Shown: positions 7,560-16,667 of the stretch, piece after piece
Layout: every line of letters starts with the position of its first letter
Position numbering within the stretch: position 1 is the stretch's first letter
Assembly: GCA_963543925.1 (NCBI GenBank)
Contig: CAUUCP010000005.1
Coordinates: forward strand, 8,567-72,566
DNA: 64,000 nt
Source: Bacteroides_D sp963543925
Lineage (GTDB): Bacteria > Bacteroidota > Bacteroidia > Bacteroidales > CAJPTX01
Reading direction: 5' to 3'
Notes under the pieces: model-generated
Database searches by the model: none
What the model saw: only the letters and a program-made list of their open reading frames with translations
Told to the model about the DNA's origin: nothing
Program-made: the position numbers and the translations under genes

Positions 7560-8339
7560 ATGCGTCACCCCCTTAAGTGTTCGAGCCTTGTGGCAAGCCT
7601 CTTTATTGCAGGTGTTGTGCTCGTAGGCTGTTCGGAGTCTGAACCCCAACAGAAAATCCTCCCTGGTTCGCCAGAAGATACCCCAGAGAACGCGATTAAG
7701 AATTACGACTTCAAGAAGCTTAGCTATGCATTGGGGATTTCGGCTGGACAGTATATCGTGAGCGAGGAAATACGTCTTCGTGAAGAGGAGTTTATGCGTG
7801 GCTTGCGAGACCAGATCAATGGTAAGCCCGAGCTCTCCGATGCTGAGGTACAGGACGTCATGCGTTCCTATGCGATGATGCACATGAACGCCAAGGCTGC
7901 CGAGGCGGGGCGTCTTGAGAAGCGTTACTTTGACTCTGTCGCACAGCTCGAAGGGGTGATCAAGGATGAGTCTGGGCTATGCTACAAGATCCTCCAAGAG
8001 GGAACTGGGGCGCAGCCACAGGACACGAGTATGGTTCTGATGCACTACAAGGTTACGACCGTCGATGGTAAGCAAATTGACGCCTCGGCAGAAGAACCCG
8101 TGATGCTCGATCTGCGCCGTGTCATCCGTGGCTGGTCGATCGCTATTCCCAAGCTCAAGGAGGGTGCCAAAGCAACCCTTTACATCCCCTCCGAACTCGC
8201 TTATGGACCCTCCGGGCGAGATCCCATTCCTGCCAATGCAACGTTGATTTTTGATGTAGAGCTCGTCAAGGTGATGTCTCCTGCTGATGTGGAGGCTTAT
8301 ACTAAGAAGATGAGCCAGAGGACAAACGAGAAAAAGTAA
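7560..8339 (+). CDS. FKBP-type peptidyl-prolyl isomerase lipoprotein (FkpA/Mip-like)
   Basis: A 259-residue lipoprotein. The signal peptide ends in a lipobox (VLVGC, Cys22). Residues ~55-115 form an FKBP_N-type dimerisation segment (LSYALGISAGQYI, QDVMRSYAMMH). A C-terminal FKBP domain (~150-245) carries IRGWSIAIPKLKEGAKATL, IPSELAYG and IPANATLIFDVELV, with the hydrophobic pocket and the conserved Tyr in place. It should catalyse proline isomerisation or act as a chaperone for envelope proteins, on the periplasmic side of a membrane. It heads a plus-strand run; the DUF3127 gene starts 5 bases after its stop. Confidence 0.9.
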   Translation: MRHPLKCSSLVASLFIAGVVLVGCSESEPQQKILPGSPEDTPENAIKNYDFKKLSYALGISAGQYIVSEEIRLREEEFMRGLRDQINGKPELSDAEVQDVMRSYAMMHMNAKAAEAGRLEKRYFDSVAQLEGVIKDESGLCYKILQEGTGAQPQDTSMVLMHYKVTTVDGKQIDASAEEPVMLDLRRVIRGWSIAIPKLKEGAKATLYIPSELAYGPSGRDPIPANATLIFDVELVKVMSPADVEAYTKKMSQRTNEKK

Positions 8340-8344
8340 AGGGG

Positions 8345-8758
8345 ATGGCTGCGATTCTTTCGATAGTGGGACGCATTATCTCGATACTTCCGAAGGTCGA
8401 GGGCGAGAGTGCTAATGGACACTGGGTACGACAAAGCTTTGTCGTGGAAGTTGTGGAGGGGAATTTTACCTCTAATGTCTGTTTCGACGCGTGGGGAGAA
8501 AACTCGGTAAATGCCCTTGCGGCTTTTAAGACGGGCGATGCGGTGAATGTCTCTTTCCGTCCCTCCTCGCGCGAGTTCAATGGAAAATGGTACACCAGTC
8601 TTCGTGCTTGGCGGATTGTTAGTGAAACGGAGGCTACACAGACGCAGCATGATGGGGTGGTAGACCCAGAGCCCGCCGTGGCACATATTGATACTACCCC
8701 GAGCGAAGAAACAGCTGAGGGGGGAGCGGTGAAGAAATTAGAGGATCTTCCCTTCTAA
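8345..8758 (+). CDS. DUF3127 protein (OB-fold-like, possible ssDNA-binding)
   Basis: A 137-residue cytoplasmic protein with no signal peptide. The N-terminal ~95 residues match DUF3127, a small family found mostly in Bacteroidota: IVGRIISILP, WVRQSFVVEVVEG, FDAWGEN, GDAVNVSFRPSSREFNGKWYTSLRAW. The fold is thought to be OB-like and resembles single-stranded DNA-binding proteins. The C-terminal ~40 residues are acidic and end in LEDLPF, much like the acidic tip that SSB proteins use to bind partners. A role in DNA metabolism is therefore a reasonable inference but not proven. Confidence 0.75.
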   Translation: MAAILSIVGRIISILPKVEGESANGHWVRQSFVVEVVEGNFTSNVCFDAWGENSVNALAAFKTGDAVNVSFRPSSREFNGKWYTSLRAWRIVSETEATQTQHDGVVDPEPAVAHIDTTPSEETAEGGAVKKLEDLPF

Positions 8759-8786
8759 GTCCCTTTCGTCCAATCGCTATTTTTAC

Positions 8787-10205
8787 ATGCAGTGTATAGT
8801 GAGGAGCTTGAGGATTGACCCCTCTAAGCTCCTTCTTTTTTCTCTTTGTTGGGGGCTCTTCGTAGCGTGCTTGCCGAGTTGTGCAGAGAAGGAGGGGGCG
8901 ATCCCTTCGGTCTCCGACCTTCGGCTTTCTGTAGATTCGATTTGTTTCGACAGTGTTTTCCTTACCGAGGTCTCTCCAACCCACCTCGTACGAGTCTATA
9001 ATCTTACCTCACACTCCATTATTATCCCTCGTTTGGCGTTGCTGGGGGGAAGTCAGAGTCAATTCTCGTTATTGATTGATGGGGAACAGACTACAGAGGC
9101 GAAGGATGTGCGTATCGAAGGGCGCGATAGTCTCACGATCCTGGCTCGTGTACGTCCCATCTCGACAACCGTTACAACCGAACGTTTGCATGACGAGCTT
9201 GTCCTCTCCTTACGAGATGGGGGGAAACGATCCGTGCGTCTGCGTGCAACGGGTTTAGCACATAATGATGTCGGAGAGAATGACTTCCGAAAATTAAACG
9301 CTCTACTACAAGAGGCGCCTAAGACCCCCCTCCTGATTACGCGCACGGTGGAAGTCCCCAAGGGAGAGACCCTCTATATCCCTGCTGGAGTAAGGCTTTA
9401 TTTTCGTCCCCAAGCAGGTTTACGGGTGTACGGTTCATTGGTCATTGAGGGGGTGCCCAAACAGCACGCACTTCTGGCAGGGGAACGTCTAGATACAGCG
9501 TATAGGGATACCCCAGGGCAATGGTTGGGGATTTCCTTGATGCCAGGGAGTGGTCCTCACCGTATCATGCATGCTACGATTCGCGCTGCAGTGACGGCGA
9601 TACGTACGGATTCTGTACATCGACTCAGTGTGATAGAGAACTCCATCGTGCGTGGGGCGAGTCTGGATGCCATGGTCTTCAAACGGTCGAACTTCCTCTT
9701 GCGGGGCTGTATCTTTACACAGAACTCTGGGGCTGCGGTGGCTGTGGCAGGAAGTCGTATTTCGTTGATTCACTGTTCGCTCAATGGGATGACACGCTTT
9801 GGACAGGCGCGTCGTTCGGCGCTCATTTCGCTAGAAAAGCCACCACAGGGTACACAGAATCAGCTCTCGGTGATCAACTCGATTGTGTGGGGGAATTACG
9901 AGGTCGAGTTCCGTTCCTATGATACCGAGCGTTTTGCGAATGAGATTGTTACACTTTCCCACTCTCTGATCCGCTGGGGTAGTCAACGTCCCCCGATTGC
10001 GGATCACTGGGTGGGAGTTATTTACTCCCCTCCCCAGTGGGAGAATGCGAGCAAGCACAACTTGGCATTAAAATCCTCTTCCCCTGCGCGTGGTACTGCT
10101 TTGGTATTGGAAGAGTCTGAGGATGCCGAGGACATCAATGGTTTTCCTCGTCTACACGCTGACGGTACTGTGGATATGGGCGCGCTTGTCTGGGATGAGG
10201 ATTAG
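8787..10205 (+). CDS. Putative lipoprotein with right-handed beta-helix repeats
   Basis: A 472-residue protein with a hydrophobic leader ending in LPSC (Cys32), a likely lipobox. Residues ~40-155 look like an Ig-like or DUF1573-type beta domain (VSPTHLVRVYNLTSHSIIIPRL). Residues ~175-460 have the short beta-strand pattern of a parallel beta-helix: LYFRPQAGLRVYGSLVIEG, GPHRIMHATIRAAVTAI, NSIVRGASLDAMVF, FLLRGCIFTQNSGAAV. No catalytic residues of a lyase or hydrolase stand out. It is probably on the periplasmic or surface side of the outer membrane. It lies in the run between DUF3127 and mnmH; its function is unknown. Confidence 0.7.
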   Translation: MQCIVRSLRIDPSKLLLFSLCWGLFVACLPSCAEKEGAIPSVSDLRLSVDSICFDSVFLTEVSPTHLVRVYNLTSHSIIIPRLALLGGSQSQFSLLIDGEQTTEAKDVRIEGRDSLTILARVRPISTTVTTERLHDELVLSLRDGGKRSVRLRATGLAHNDVGENDFRKLNALLQEAPKTPLLITRTVEVPKGETLYIPAGVRLYFRPQAGLRVYGSLVIEGVPKQHALLAGERLDTAYRDTPGQWLGISLMPGSGPHRIMHATIRAAVTAIRTDSVHRLSVIENSIVRGASLDAMVFKRSNFLLRGCIFTQNSGAAVAVAGSRISLIHCSLNGMTRFGQARRSALISLEKPPQGTQNQLSVINSIVWGNYEVEFRSYDTERFANEIVTLSHSLIRWGSQRPPIADHWVGVIYSPPQWENASKHNLALKSSSPARGTALVLEESEDAEDINGFPRLHADGTVDMGALVWDED

Positions 10206-10249
10206 GTGTCTGTAATAAGTCCCTGACTACACCAATCTTATGGATAGAC

Positions 10250-11302
10250 ATGGCAATCCTACGCGTGGGTGTCGAGGCATTTCTTAACCTTCGAGAGGCT
10301 GGGATTATCGTCGACGTCCGTTCGCCTAACGAGTTTGCGCATGCCCATATCCCAGGTGCGGTGAATATCCCGCTCTTTAGTGATGACGAGCGTGCCAATA
10401 TTGGCACACTCTATACTCGTGTCTCCCGAGAGGCGGCTATCTCCCGAGGCTTTGAATATCTGAACGGGCGTCTCGAAGAGCTCCGTCTTTCACTTCTCCA
10501 TACGGCACGGCACGGTGCGGTGCGCTTGCACTGTTGGCGTGGTGGTATGCGTTCGGAGAGTGTCGCATGGCTCGTCGAACGTTCGGGGGTGTCGGTTTAT
10601 CTTTTGGAGGGGGGCTACAAAGCCTATCGGGCTTACGTATTGGAACGTTTTGCGTCTCCTATGCAGCTCCTTATCCTTGCGGGGATGACGGGAGCGGGAA
10701 AGACCGAGGTGCTTACCGAACTCGACGCTCTAGGAGAGCAGGTTATCGACCTGGAGGCATTGGCGCACCACAAGGGTTCTGCTTTTGGTGCGTTGGGAGA
10801 ATTGCCACAGCCCTCTACCGAGCAGTTTGAAAATGATCTCCTCGCTGCGCTACGTCCACTCTCTTCGCAGAAGAGGTTGTGGCTCGAGGATGAGAGTCGG
10901 AACATCGGGCGTGTGCTGCTTCCAGCATCCTTTTTCGCTCAGATGACGGATGCCCCTCGTGTCGTCCTAGAAACTCCGTTCTCTGATCGGGTGGCGCGCC
11001 TCACACGCATTTATACATCTCATTCGCCCGAGGAGCTTGTTTTGTGCATAGAGAAGATTCGCAAACGGTTGGGAGGTGACCACGCCAACGAATGTATTGC
11101 GCTTATTCGTCACGGAGATCTCCGAACAGCCGTAGAGCGTGTTCTGCACTATTATGACAAGCGTTATAGTTATGGGCTGCAGACTACGTCGCAGATTCTC
11201 TGCCGTATAGTACCGTCTGCTGCTGCGCCGCGTGCGGTAGCTGAACAGCTCTTGGCTGCCCTTCCTCACGTTCTTAGCTGCTATGGGGCTGGGAATCTGT
11301 GA
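10250..11302 (+). CDS. mnmH: tRNA 2-selenouridine synthase (MnmH/SelU)
   Basis: A 350-residue protein with the full two-domain layout of MnmH. The N-terminal rhodanese domain (~1-135) has VDVRSPNEF and the active-site loop HCWRGGMRSES with its cysteine. The P-loop domain follows, with Walker A GMTGAGKTEVL near residue 145 and WLEDESRNIG near 205. MnmH converts 2-thiouridine at the wobble position of certain tRNAs (Lys, Glu, Gln) to 2-selenouridine or geranylated forms, using selenophosphate from SelD, which is not in the window. The ATG lies 45 bases after the preceding stop, and polA follows about 50 bases later. Confidence 0.92.
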   Translation: MAILRVGVEAFLNLREAGIIVDVRSPNEFAHAHIPGAVNIPLFSDDERANIGTLYTRVSREAAISRGFEYLNGRLEELRLSLLHTARHGAVRLHCWRGGMRSESVAWLVERSGVSVYLLEGGYKAYRAYVLERFASPMQLLILAGMTGAGKTEVLTELDALGEQVIDLEALAHHKGSAFGALGELPQPSTEQFENDLLAALRPLSSQKRLWLEDESRNIGRVLLPASFFAQMTDAPRVVLETPFSDRVARLTRIYTSHSPEELVLCIEKIRKRLGGDHANECIALIRHGDLRTAVERVLHYYDKRYSYGLQTTSQILCRIVPSAAAPRAVAEQLLAALPHVLSCYGAGNL

Positions 11303-11305
11303 TTT

Positions 11306-11321
11306 TGTTCCACGTGGAAAC
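11306..11321. promoter_or_regulatory. parS-like palindrome between mnmH and polA
   Basis: TGTTCCACGTGGAAAC contains a perfect 12-base palindrome, TTCCACGTGGAA (11308-11319). It matches the ParB-site consensus TGTTNCACGTGAAACA at 13 of 16 positions by eye. It could be a parS site, another operator, or chance. Confidence 0.35.
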
Positions 11322-11352
11322 CTCCCCTGCCTTATCCATCATATAGTTGCCA

Positions 11353-14004
11353 ATGTCTTACACGAAACGTCTCTTACTTATCGATGGCTATGCGCTCCTC
11401 TATAGGTCGCACTATGCTATGATTAACAATCCGTTAATCACTTCCAAGGAGGAAAACACCTCGGCAGCCTTCGGTTTCCTACGGACGTTGCTAGACTGCA
11501 TAGATCAGTTCCAACCCACGCACCTGGGGGTGGCGTTCGACTTGGGGGGAAAGACCTTTCGCCACGAAATGGACGAGAATTACAAGAGCAATCGACCACC
11601 TACACCGCCCGAGGTGAAATTCGGACTGGAGGTCGTTCGTCAGTTCCTAAAAACATTACACATTATAGAGTTGTGGGCAGAAGGGTTCGAGGCGGACGAT
11701 GTCATAGGTTCTATTGCGCACCACTTTGCCAGCGAAGAAGTACAGGTGCAGATCTACTCCCCCGACAAGGATTTCCAACAGCTCTTGGCACCACACGTGC
11801 AGCTGCTGCGCCCCAAGAGTATGGGAGTAGGGCTCAATCTTGTGACAGAGGAAGATCTTTTACAGAAATACCACATCAAGTCTGCGAAACAGTTTGTCGA
11901 CATACTAGCCCTATGGGGAGATACGGCAGATAACGTGCCCGGCGTCCCAGGCATTGGCGAGAAGCGTGCTGCAGCCTTGGTATCCGAATATGGTTCGATA
12001 GAGTACATCTTGGGCAACAGTGGGCGTTTTACGAAACACATGGCGGCGAGTTTGGAACAGAATACAAAACAGCTGATGCTCTCGCGTCAGTTGGTGCGTA
12101 TCCGTCTTGATGCCCCATTCCCAGAAGATATTGAGCAGTATCGGATGCCCTCCGACGTCTCTGCAGATGCCCTCCGTGCCCTGAATGACCAGTATGAGTT
12201 CCGCTCTCTTGGCGAACGGCTCGTACGCTGTTTCACGAAAACGCAAAACACCCCGAAACAACCCTCGTTAGATGCCTTTTGTAAGGATATAGCCACCTTG
12301 ACAACAAGAGGGGAATTTGACGCCTTCGTACGCGATTTAGAATACCTACAGACGCCTTACTCGCTCGTGCTCTCTGCCAAGGGGTATGCTCTTGCCTATT
12401 TGAAAGGAGAAACGCTCGTCGCAAGAGTATTTGCCATAGAGGTCTTGGATGCTTGTGCTCCAGAGTGGCGCGATGCGATGGCACACTTCTTTGCCCGCCC
12501 CGAGCTCTCCTGTTATGCCTATGACCTCAAGGCGATCTTCTACTCCCTGCGTGCGCAAGGGATGAAGCCCTTGGGGGCAAAGCTGGTCGACCTCCTGATT
12601 GCGCACTACCTCCTAGCACCAGAAAAAGCTTATGAGTTGGAAGTGCTTATCGCCAAGGAATTTCATTACACGCTGCAAGCACCTGCACACTCCCTCGACG
12701 CGCTAGCGGAACAAGCCATACTCCTGTACCGTTTGGGAGAGCAGCTCGCCGAACGGATTGACGCTACGGGGCTTGGAAAGATCTTCCATGACTTGGAGAT
12801 GCCCCTCCTCCCCGTCCTCTTTGCTATGGAAGTCACGGGGGTTGCTGTAAATACCGAGGTATTGACACAGCTCCACGACCGTTTGCAAGCAGAGCTCGAC
12901 GCTCTTGAGGCAGAGATCCGAACCGTAGCGAAAAATCCCGACTTCAAGATCTCATCCCCAAAACAGGTAGGGGAGCTCCTTTTTGAAACCTTGGCAATCG
13001 CCGACAAGCCGAAGAAGACTCCTAAGGGGCAGTACAATACTACCGAGCAAGAGCTAGAAAAGTATCGGGAGGCATACCCCGTAGTAGAGAACATCTTGCA
13101 CTATCGCGAGACTGCCAAGCTCCTTTCAACCTACATCGATGCGCTACCAAAATTGGTAGACCCACACACGCACCTCATCCATGCCTCCTTTAACCAAGCG
13201 GTGGTGGCCACAGGACGTCTGAGTTCGAGCAACCCCAATCTACAAAACATCCCCGTGCGTACCGAGGTGGGGCGTGAGATTCGTTCGGCATTCGTCTCGC
13301 GATTTGGTAAGGAGGGGCTACTCCTCTCCGCCGACTATTCACAGATTGAGCTCCGTGTGCTCGCACACATGGCCAATGACGAGCATATGATCGCTGCCTT
13401 CAACCAAGGGCAGGATATCCATACGGCCACGGCAGCGCGAGTCAATGGCGTGCCCGTAGAGGAGGTCTCCAAGTTGATGCGTGAGCGTGCGAAGCGCGTG
13501 AACTTCGGGATTGTCTATGGGATCAGTCCCTTTGGGCTCTCACAACAGTTGCATATCCCTATAGACGAAGCTGCGGCGTTTATGAAAAGCTATTTCGAGC
13601 TCTATCCTACTATCGAGACCTTTATGCATGACACCATCGAGGCGGGACGTCGCGACGGGTATGTACAGACCCTTTGGGGACGCCGTCGGTATGTGTATTA
13701 CCTCCGTGCAGAAAATCAGAATGTCCGACAGGGGGCAGAGCGTATGGCAGTGAATATGCCTATTCAGGGGACGGCTGCCGATATTATCAAGGCTGCTATG
13801 GTACAGATTGCCGACCTGCTTCGTACGCATGGATTCCGCGCTCTGCTTACGACACAGGTACATGACGAACTCATCTTCGACGTACCTCGCGACGAGATAG
13901 AGAGACTCGCCCCACTTGTCAAGGAGACGATGGAGCGTGTCATGACCCTGCGTGTCCCCCTCGTGGTAGACCTCGCCGTAGGAGATCATTGGGGCGCATT
14001 GTAG
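11353..14004 (+). CDS. polA: DNA polymerase I, with degenerate 3'-5' exonuclease domain
   Basis: An 883-residue PolA; the ATG at 11353 is preferred over an upstream TTG at 11347. Residues 1-290 form the 5' nuclease/flap domain (LLIDGYALLYRSHYA, GFEADDVIGS, YSPDKDFQQLL, WGDTADNVPGVPGIGEK). Residues ~310-490 sit where the proofreading domain belongs, but the D-x-E motif and the EDAD-type motif III are replaced, so 3'-5' exonuclease activity is probably lost. The polymerase domain (~500-883) is intact: SADYSQIELRVLAHM (motif A), RAKRVNFGIVYGISPFG (O helix) and QVHDELIFDV (motif C). The enzyme processes Okazaki fragments and fills repair gaps. It lies last in its run, converging with the TonB-dependent receptor gene. 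Confidence 0.95.
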   Translation: MSYTKRLLLIDGYALLYRSHYAMINNPLITSKEENTSAAFGFLRTLLDCIDQFQPTHLGVAFDLGGKTFRHEMDENYKSNRPPTPPEVKFGLEVVRQFLKTLHIIELWAEGFEADDVIGSIAHHFASEEVQVQIYSPDKDFQQLLAPHVQLLRPKSMGVGLNLVTEEDLLQKYHIKSAKQFVDILALWGDTADNVPGVPGIGEKRAAALVSEYGSIEYILGNSGRFTKHMAASLEQNTKQLMLSRQLVRIRLDAPFPEDIEQYRMPSDVSADALRALNDQYEFRSLGERLVRCFTKTQNTPKQPSLDAFCKDIATLTTRGEFDAFVRDLEYLQTPYSLVLSAKGYALAYLKGETLVARVFAIEVLDACAPEWRDAMAHFFARPELSCYAYDLKAIFYSLRAQGMKPLGAKLVDLLIAHYLLAPEKAYELEVLIAKEFHYTLQAPAHSLDALAEQAILLYRLGEQLAERIDATGLGKIFHDLEMPLLPVLFAMEVTGVAVNTEVLTQLHDRLQAELDALEAEIRTVAKNPDFKISSPKQVGELLFETLAIADKPKKTPKGQYNTTEQELEKYREAYPVVENILHYRETAKLLSTYIDALPKLVDPHTHLIHASFNQAVVATGRLSSSNPNLQNIPVRTEVGREIRSAFVSRFGKEGLLLSADYSQIELRVLAHMANDEHMIAAFNQGQDIHTATAARVNGVPVEEVSKLMRERAKRVNFGIVYGISPFGLSQQLHIPIDEAAAFMKSYFELYPTIETFMHDTIEAGRRDGYVQTLWGRRRYVYYLRAENQNVRQGAERMAVNMPIQGTAADIIKAAMVQIADLLRTHGFRALLTTQVHDELIFDVPRDEIERLAPLVKETMERVMTLRVPLVVDLAVGDHWGAL

Positions 14005-14082
14005 CCTAAGTACTCCTCTGGGTGGATCTCCTCCTACTCCTCCTCTACCCTCCTTCTAAAGAAGTCGGTCGGCACGCAGGCG

Positions 14083-16443
14083 TTAGAATAGAATCCGATA
14101 GTTGAACATTGGGGTAAAACCCTGCTGGTAACGATACCTGACGCTCTGCGTTGCGACATCCCATACTTTGCCAAAGACGTTGCGGTGGTTCGTAAGGTTT
14201 TGTAGGTCAAGCGCCCACTCCTGAGAAAAATGTCGCGTATTCTGTCGGAAGGCTAGCCGTGCATTCACCTTGAAATACGGAGCAGCTTTTTCCGAATAGG
14301 GGCGAGACCAGTCGTTGACTAGCTCCCGATCTCGTCGCGAGGCCTCCTCGTCGACAGGATTCATCCATTTGCCGCCAGCAAAGACCGCTCGTCCATCGAT
14401 AAGGAGTGCATACGTCGGGCTAAACGTCACCTCGTAACCCCCTAGGAGATTGAAAGCATACTCTCCATTGAACTTCGCATTGCGCCAACCACCCTCCAGC
14501 GTGCGAACCTGTGATTGGAACAGTGAGGCGGTCAATAGGAAGTAATAACCATGGGAGAGGAATTTCTCCAGCGTTAGTTCCAGCCCATAGTTCCGACCGT
14601 TGCCCGAGTTGACTAAGTCGCGAGGTACGGTGATGTTGTAGGAGTCTCCTGCATCCAGAAGCGAGAAGCCTGCGATCTGTCTCCTCGAAACAGGGATCGC
14701 GTAGAGCCATTGGTAGTAAAGCTCGCTCTTTAGACGGAACTCTTTCCCCAATTTGACGTCGTAGGCAAGGACTGAATGGATGGCACGCGAGAGACCCAGA
14801 TTGCGCATGGAGGAGGGGCTCTCCGTTTTCAAGAAGTAGAAGAGTGGCGATTGCATCTGACTGTGAAGCCCCCCCGAGAGGGTTAGGGTCTGTCGTGCTG
14901 CAACCCTCCACTGTAACGCCATGCGCGGCTCCAGTGCCCACGTATCGTTGAGGTGGAGATAGAGCCCGTGCAAGCCTGTGGCGAGCGTGAGCTTTTCGCT
15001 AGGACGATAGCGCCACGCAATATGCGCTTGGGAGAGGAGGTACGACCCTTGTGAGGAGACGCGTTCTAGGTATTGACTCGGGGAGATAAGGATCGAATCT
15101 TGGAGCGAGAGTTGCGACCATTGGAGTGTACTGCCTACCTCCCAGAAATGACGAGCAGAGAGACGTTGTTGGAAATCGAGGTAAAGCGAAGGGGTAGATT
15201 TACTCAGGCGCATGGCGTACCAGCGGTTGCGTTTGGCTGCCGTGGTGATCGAATCAATATTCGTCGCCGAGAGATTGCCTGTTGCCGCAAGCTTGAGGGT
15301 AAGGCGGGTATCAGAGGAAAGGCGATGGGTGACCTTTGCGCCGAGGACTCCAGATCGGGTGTAAAAATCCAAGTCGGAACGCTCGGGCTGTCCTGCTTGC
15401 GGGGTATCCCCTTCGTGCCATCCAAAGAAGATACTATTAAGCCCTCCTAATCCAAAAAGCTCGATGTGCCAGCGTGCGTGCAGGGGGACTTGTACTTTGA
15501 ACGTCAGATCTTGGTAATAAGGGGTAGCGCCATTCGTCCCCAGATCGAGATTCACCCCGAGGCGTTTCAATAGCGCTGGAAAGGAGTAGCGATAGCCGAT
15601 CAGAAACGAGCCGGAATGTCGCTTTGACAGTGGACCTTCTGCACCCAGTTCAAAGCCTCCCCAGCCGATCTGTCCGACAAATTCGTAGCGCTCGTTATTG
15701 CCATTACGTAGACGAAGGTCAAATGCCCCAGAGAGCGCATTGCCATAGCCTGCTGGGAAGGCTCCTGTAAAGAAATCCGACTGGGCGAGGTAATTGGCAC
15801 TCACCATGGAGATAGGGCCTCCCGTTAAACCGTCGGTAGAAAAATGGTTGGGCGAAGGGATGTCCACACCCTCTAGCTTCCACAGGAGCCCCGTCGGGGA
15901 GTTGCCGCGGATGACGATGTCGTTCCGTTCGTCAGAGACACTCATCACGCCTGCATAGTTGGCGACCATACGTGCTGGGTCTCCCAAGCTCCCTGCGTAG
16001 CGCTCGGTCTCCGCCAATGTGAAGGCACGTGCCGAGGCTAGGGCAAACTCATTCGTCGGGACATCTTTACGTTGGGTATAGGCGATGGTCACACCCTCGA
16101 GCTCGGTCACCGACTCCTCCAGTGGGATACTTAAGTAAAGCTCCTTGCCTGATGAAAGAAGGAGTGCGTGCGCCTCCCACGGGAGATAACCCAAGCAAGA
16201 AACCTGCAGGGAGTGACGCCCCACTGGAATATCGGACAAGAGGAACTTCCCATTGCTATCGCTGATTGTGACCTTAGACGGATTCAGGCTTTCCAAGCGT
16301 ATCACAGCCCCTGCTATTGGTTCGTGGGTTTGTAGGTCGCGCACCTCGCCGCGTATATTCTGGGTCAGCGGGTCTGGCGCTGCCCACAGAGTTAGGGGGA
16401 GCAAAAGGAAGAAAAAGAGTATACCACGAAAATGAAGCATCAT
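14083..16443 (-). CDS. TonB-dependent outer-membrane receptor with carboxypeptidase-like N-terminal domain
   Basis: 786 residues from the ATG at 16443 (a second ATG follows directly). A signal peptide ends at LWAAP. Residues ~28-115 form a CarboxypepD_reg beta domain (IRGEVRDLQTHEPIAGAVIRL, GKFLLSDIPVGRHSLQVSCLGY). A plug domain follows (~125-250: NDIVIRGNSPTGLLWKLEGVDIP), then a beta-barrel ending in an aromatic residue (MFNYRILF). The closing FTPMFNYRI pattern is usual in Bacteroidota receptors. It transports an unknown substrate using TonB/ExbBD energy. No SusD-like partner is adjacent, so it is not a polysaccharide-type SusCD pair. It is divergent from nfo across 224 bases. Confidence 0.88.
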   Translation of the reverse strand: MMLHFRGILFFFLLLPLTLWAAPDPLTQNIRGEVRDLQTHEPIAGAVIRLESLNPSKVTISDSNGKFLLSDIPVGRHSLQVSCLGYLPWEAHALLLSSGKELYLSIPLEESVTELEGVTIAYTQRKDVPTNEFALASARAFTLAETERYAGSLGDPARMVANYAGVMSVSDERNDIVIRGNSPTGLLWKLEGVDIPSPNHFSTDGLTGGPISMVSANYLAQSDFFTGAFPAGYGNALSGAFDLRLRNGNNERYEFVGQIGWGGFELGAEGPLSKRHSGSFLIGYRYSFPALLKRLGVNLDLGTNGATPYYQDLTFKVQVPLHARWHIELFGLGGLNSIFFGWHEGDTPQAGQPERSDLDFYTRSGVLGAKVTHRLSSDTRLTLKLAATGNLSATNIDSITTAAKRNRWYAMRLSKSTPSLYLDFQQRLSARHFWEVGSTLQWSQLSLQDSILISPSQYLERVSSQGSYLLSQAHIAWRYRPSEKLTLATGLHGLYLHLNDTWALEPRMALQWRVAARQTLTLSGGLHSQMQSPLFYFLKTESPSSMRNLGLSRAIHSVLAYDVKLGKEFRLKSELYYQWLYAIPVSRRQIAGFSLLDAGDSYNITVPRDLVNSGNGRNYGLELTLEKFLSHGYYFLLTASLFQSQVRTLEGGWRNAKFNGEYAFNLLGGYEVTFSPTYALLIDGRAVFAGGKWMNPVDEEASRRDRELVNDWSRPYSEKAAPYFKVNARLAFRQNTRHFSQEWALDLQNLTNHRNVFGKVWDVATQSVRYRYQQGFTPMFNYRILF

Positions 16444-16667
16444 GAGTAAGGCTTTGGCTAAACAACATGGGTTGAACAAAAATCATGCACCAAGAGGCTG
16501 GAGTGTTTTTCCTCGACCACTGACGAGCCACAGACTACCCATACGTACCAAGCGGTAGACAGAGCGAAGGCGATCGTGACGAACGATCTCATCTCTATAT
16601 AAAACAGGATGGCTTGCGAAGCGTTAACTAAGAAGCGGAGCTTTTCCGCCGATAAATGGAGGAGAGT

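Noticed and set aside
14005..14082. Possible terminator between polA and the TonB receptor gene
   Set aside because: The C/T-rich stretch forms no convincing hairpin on either strand.
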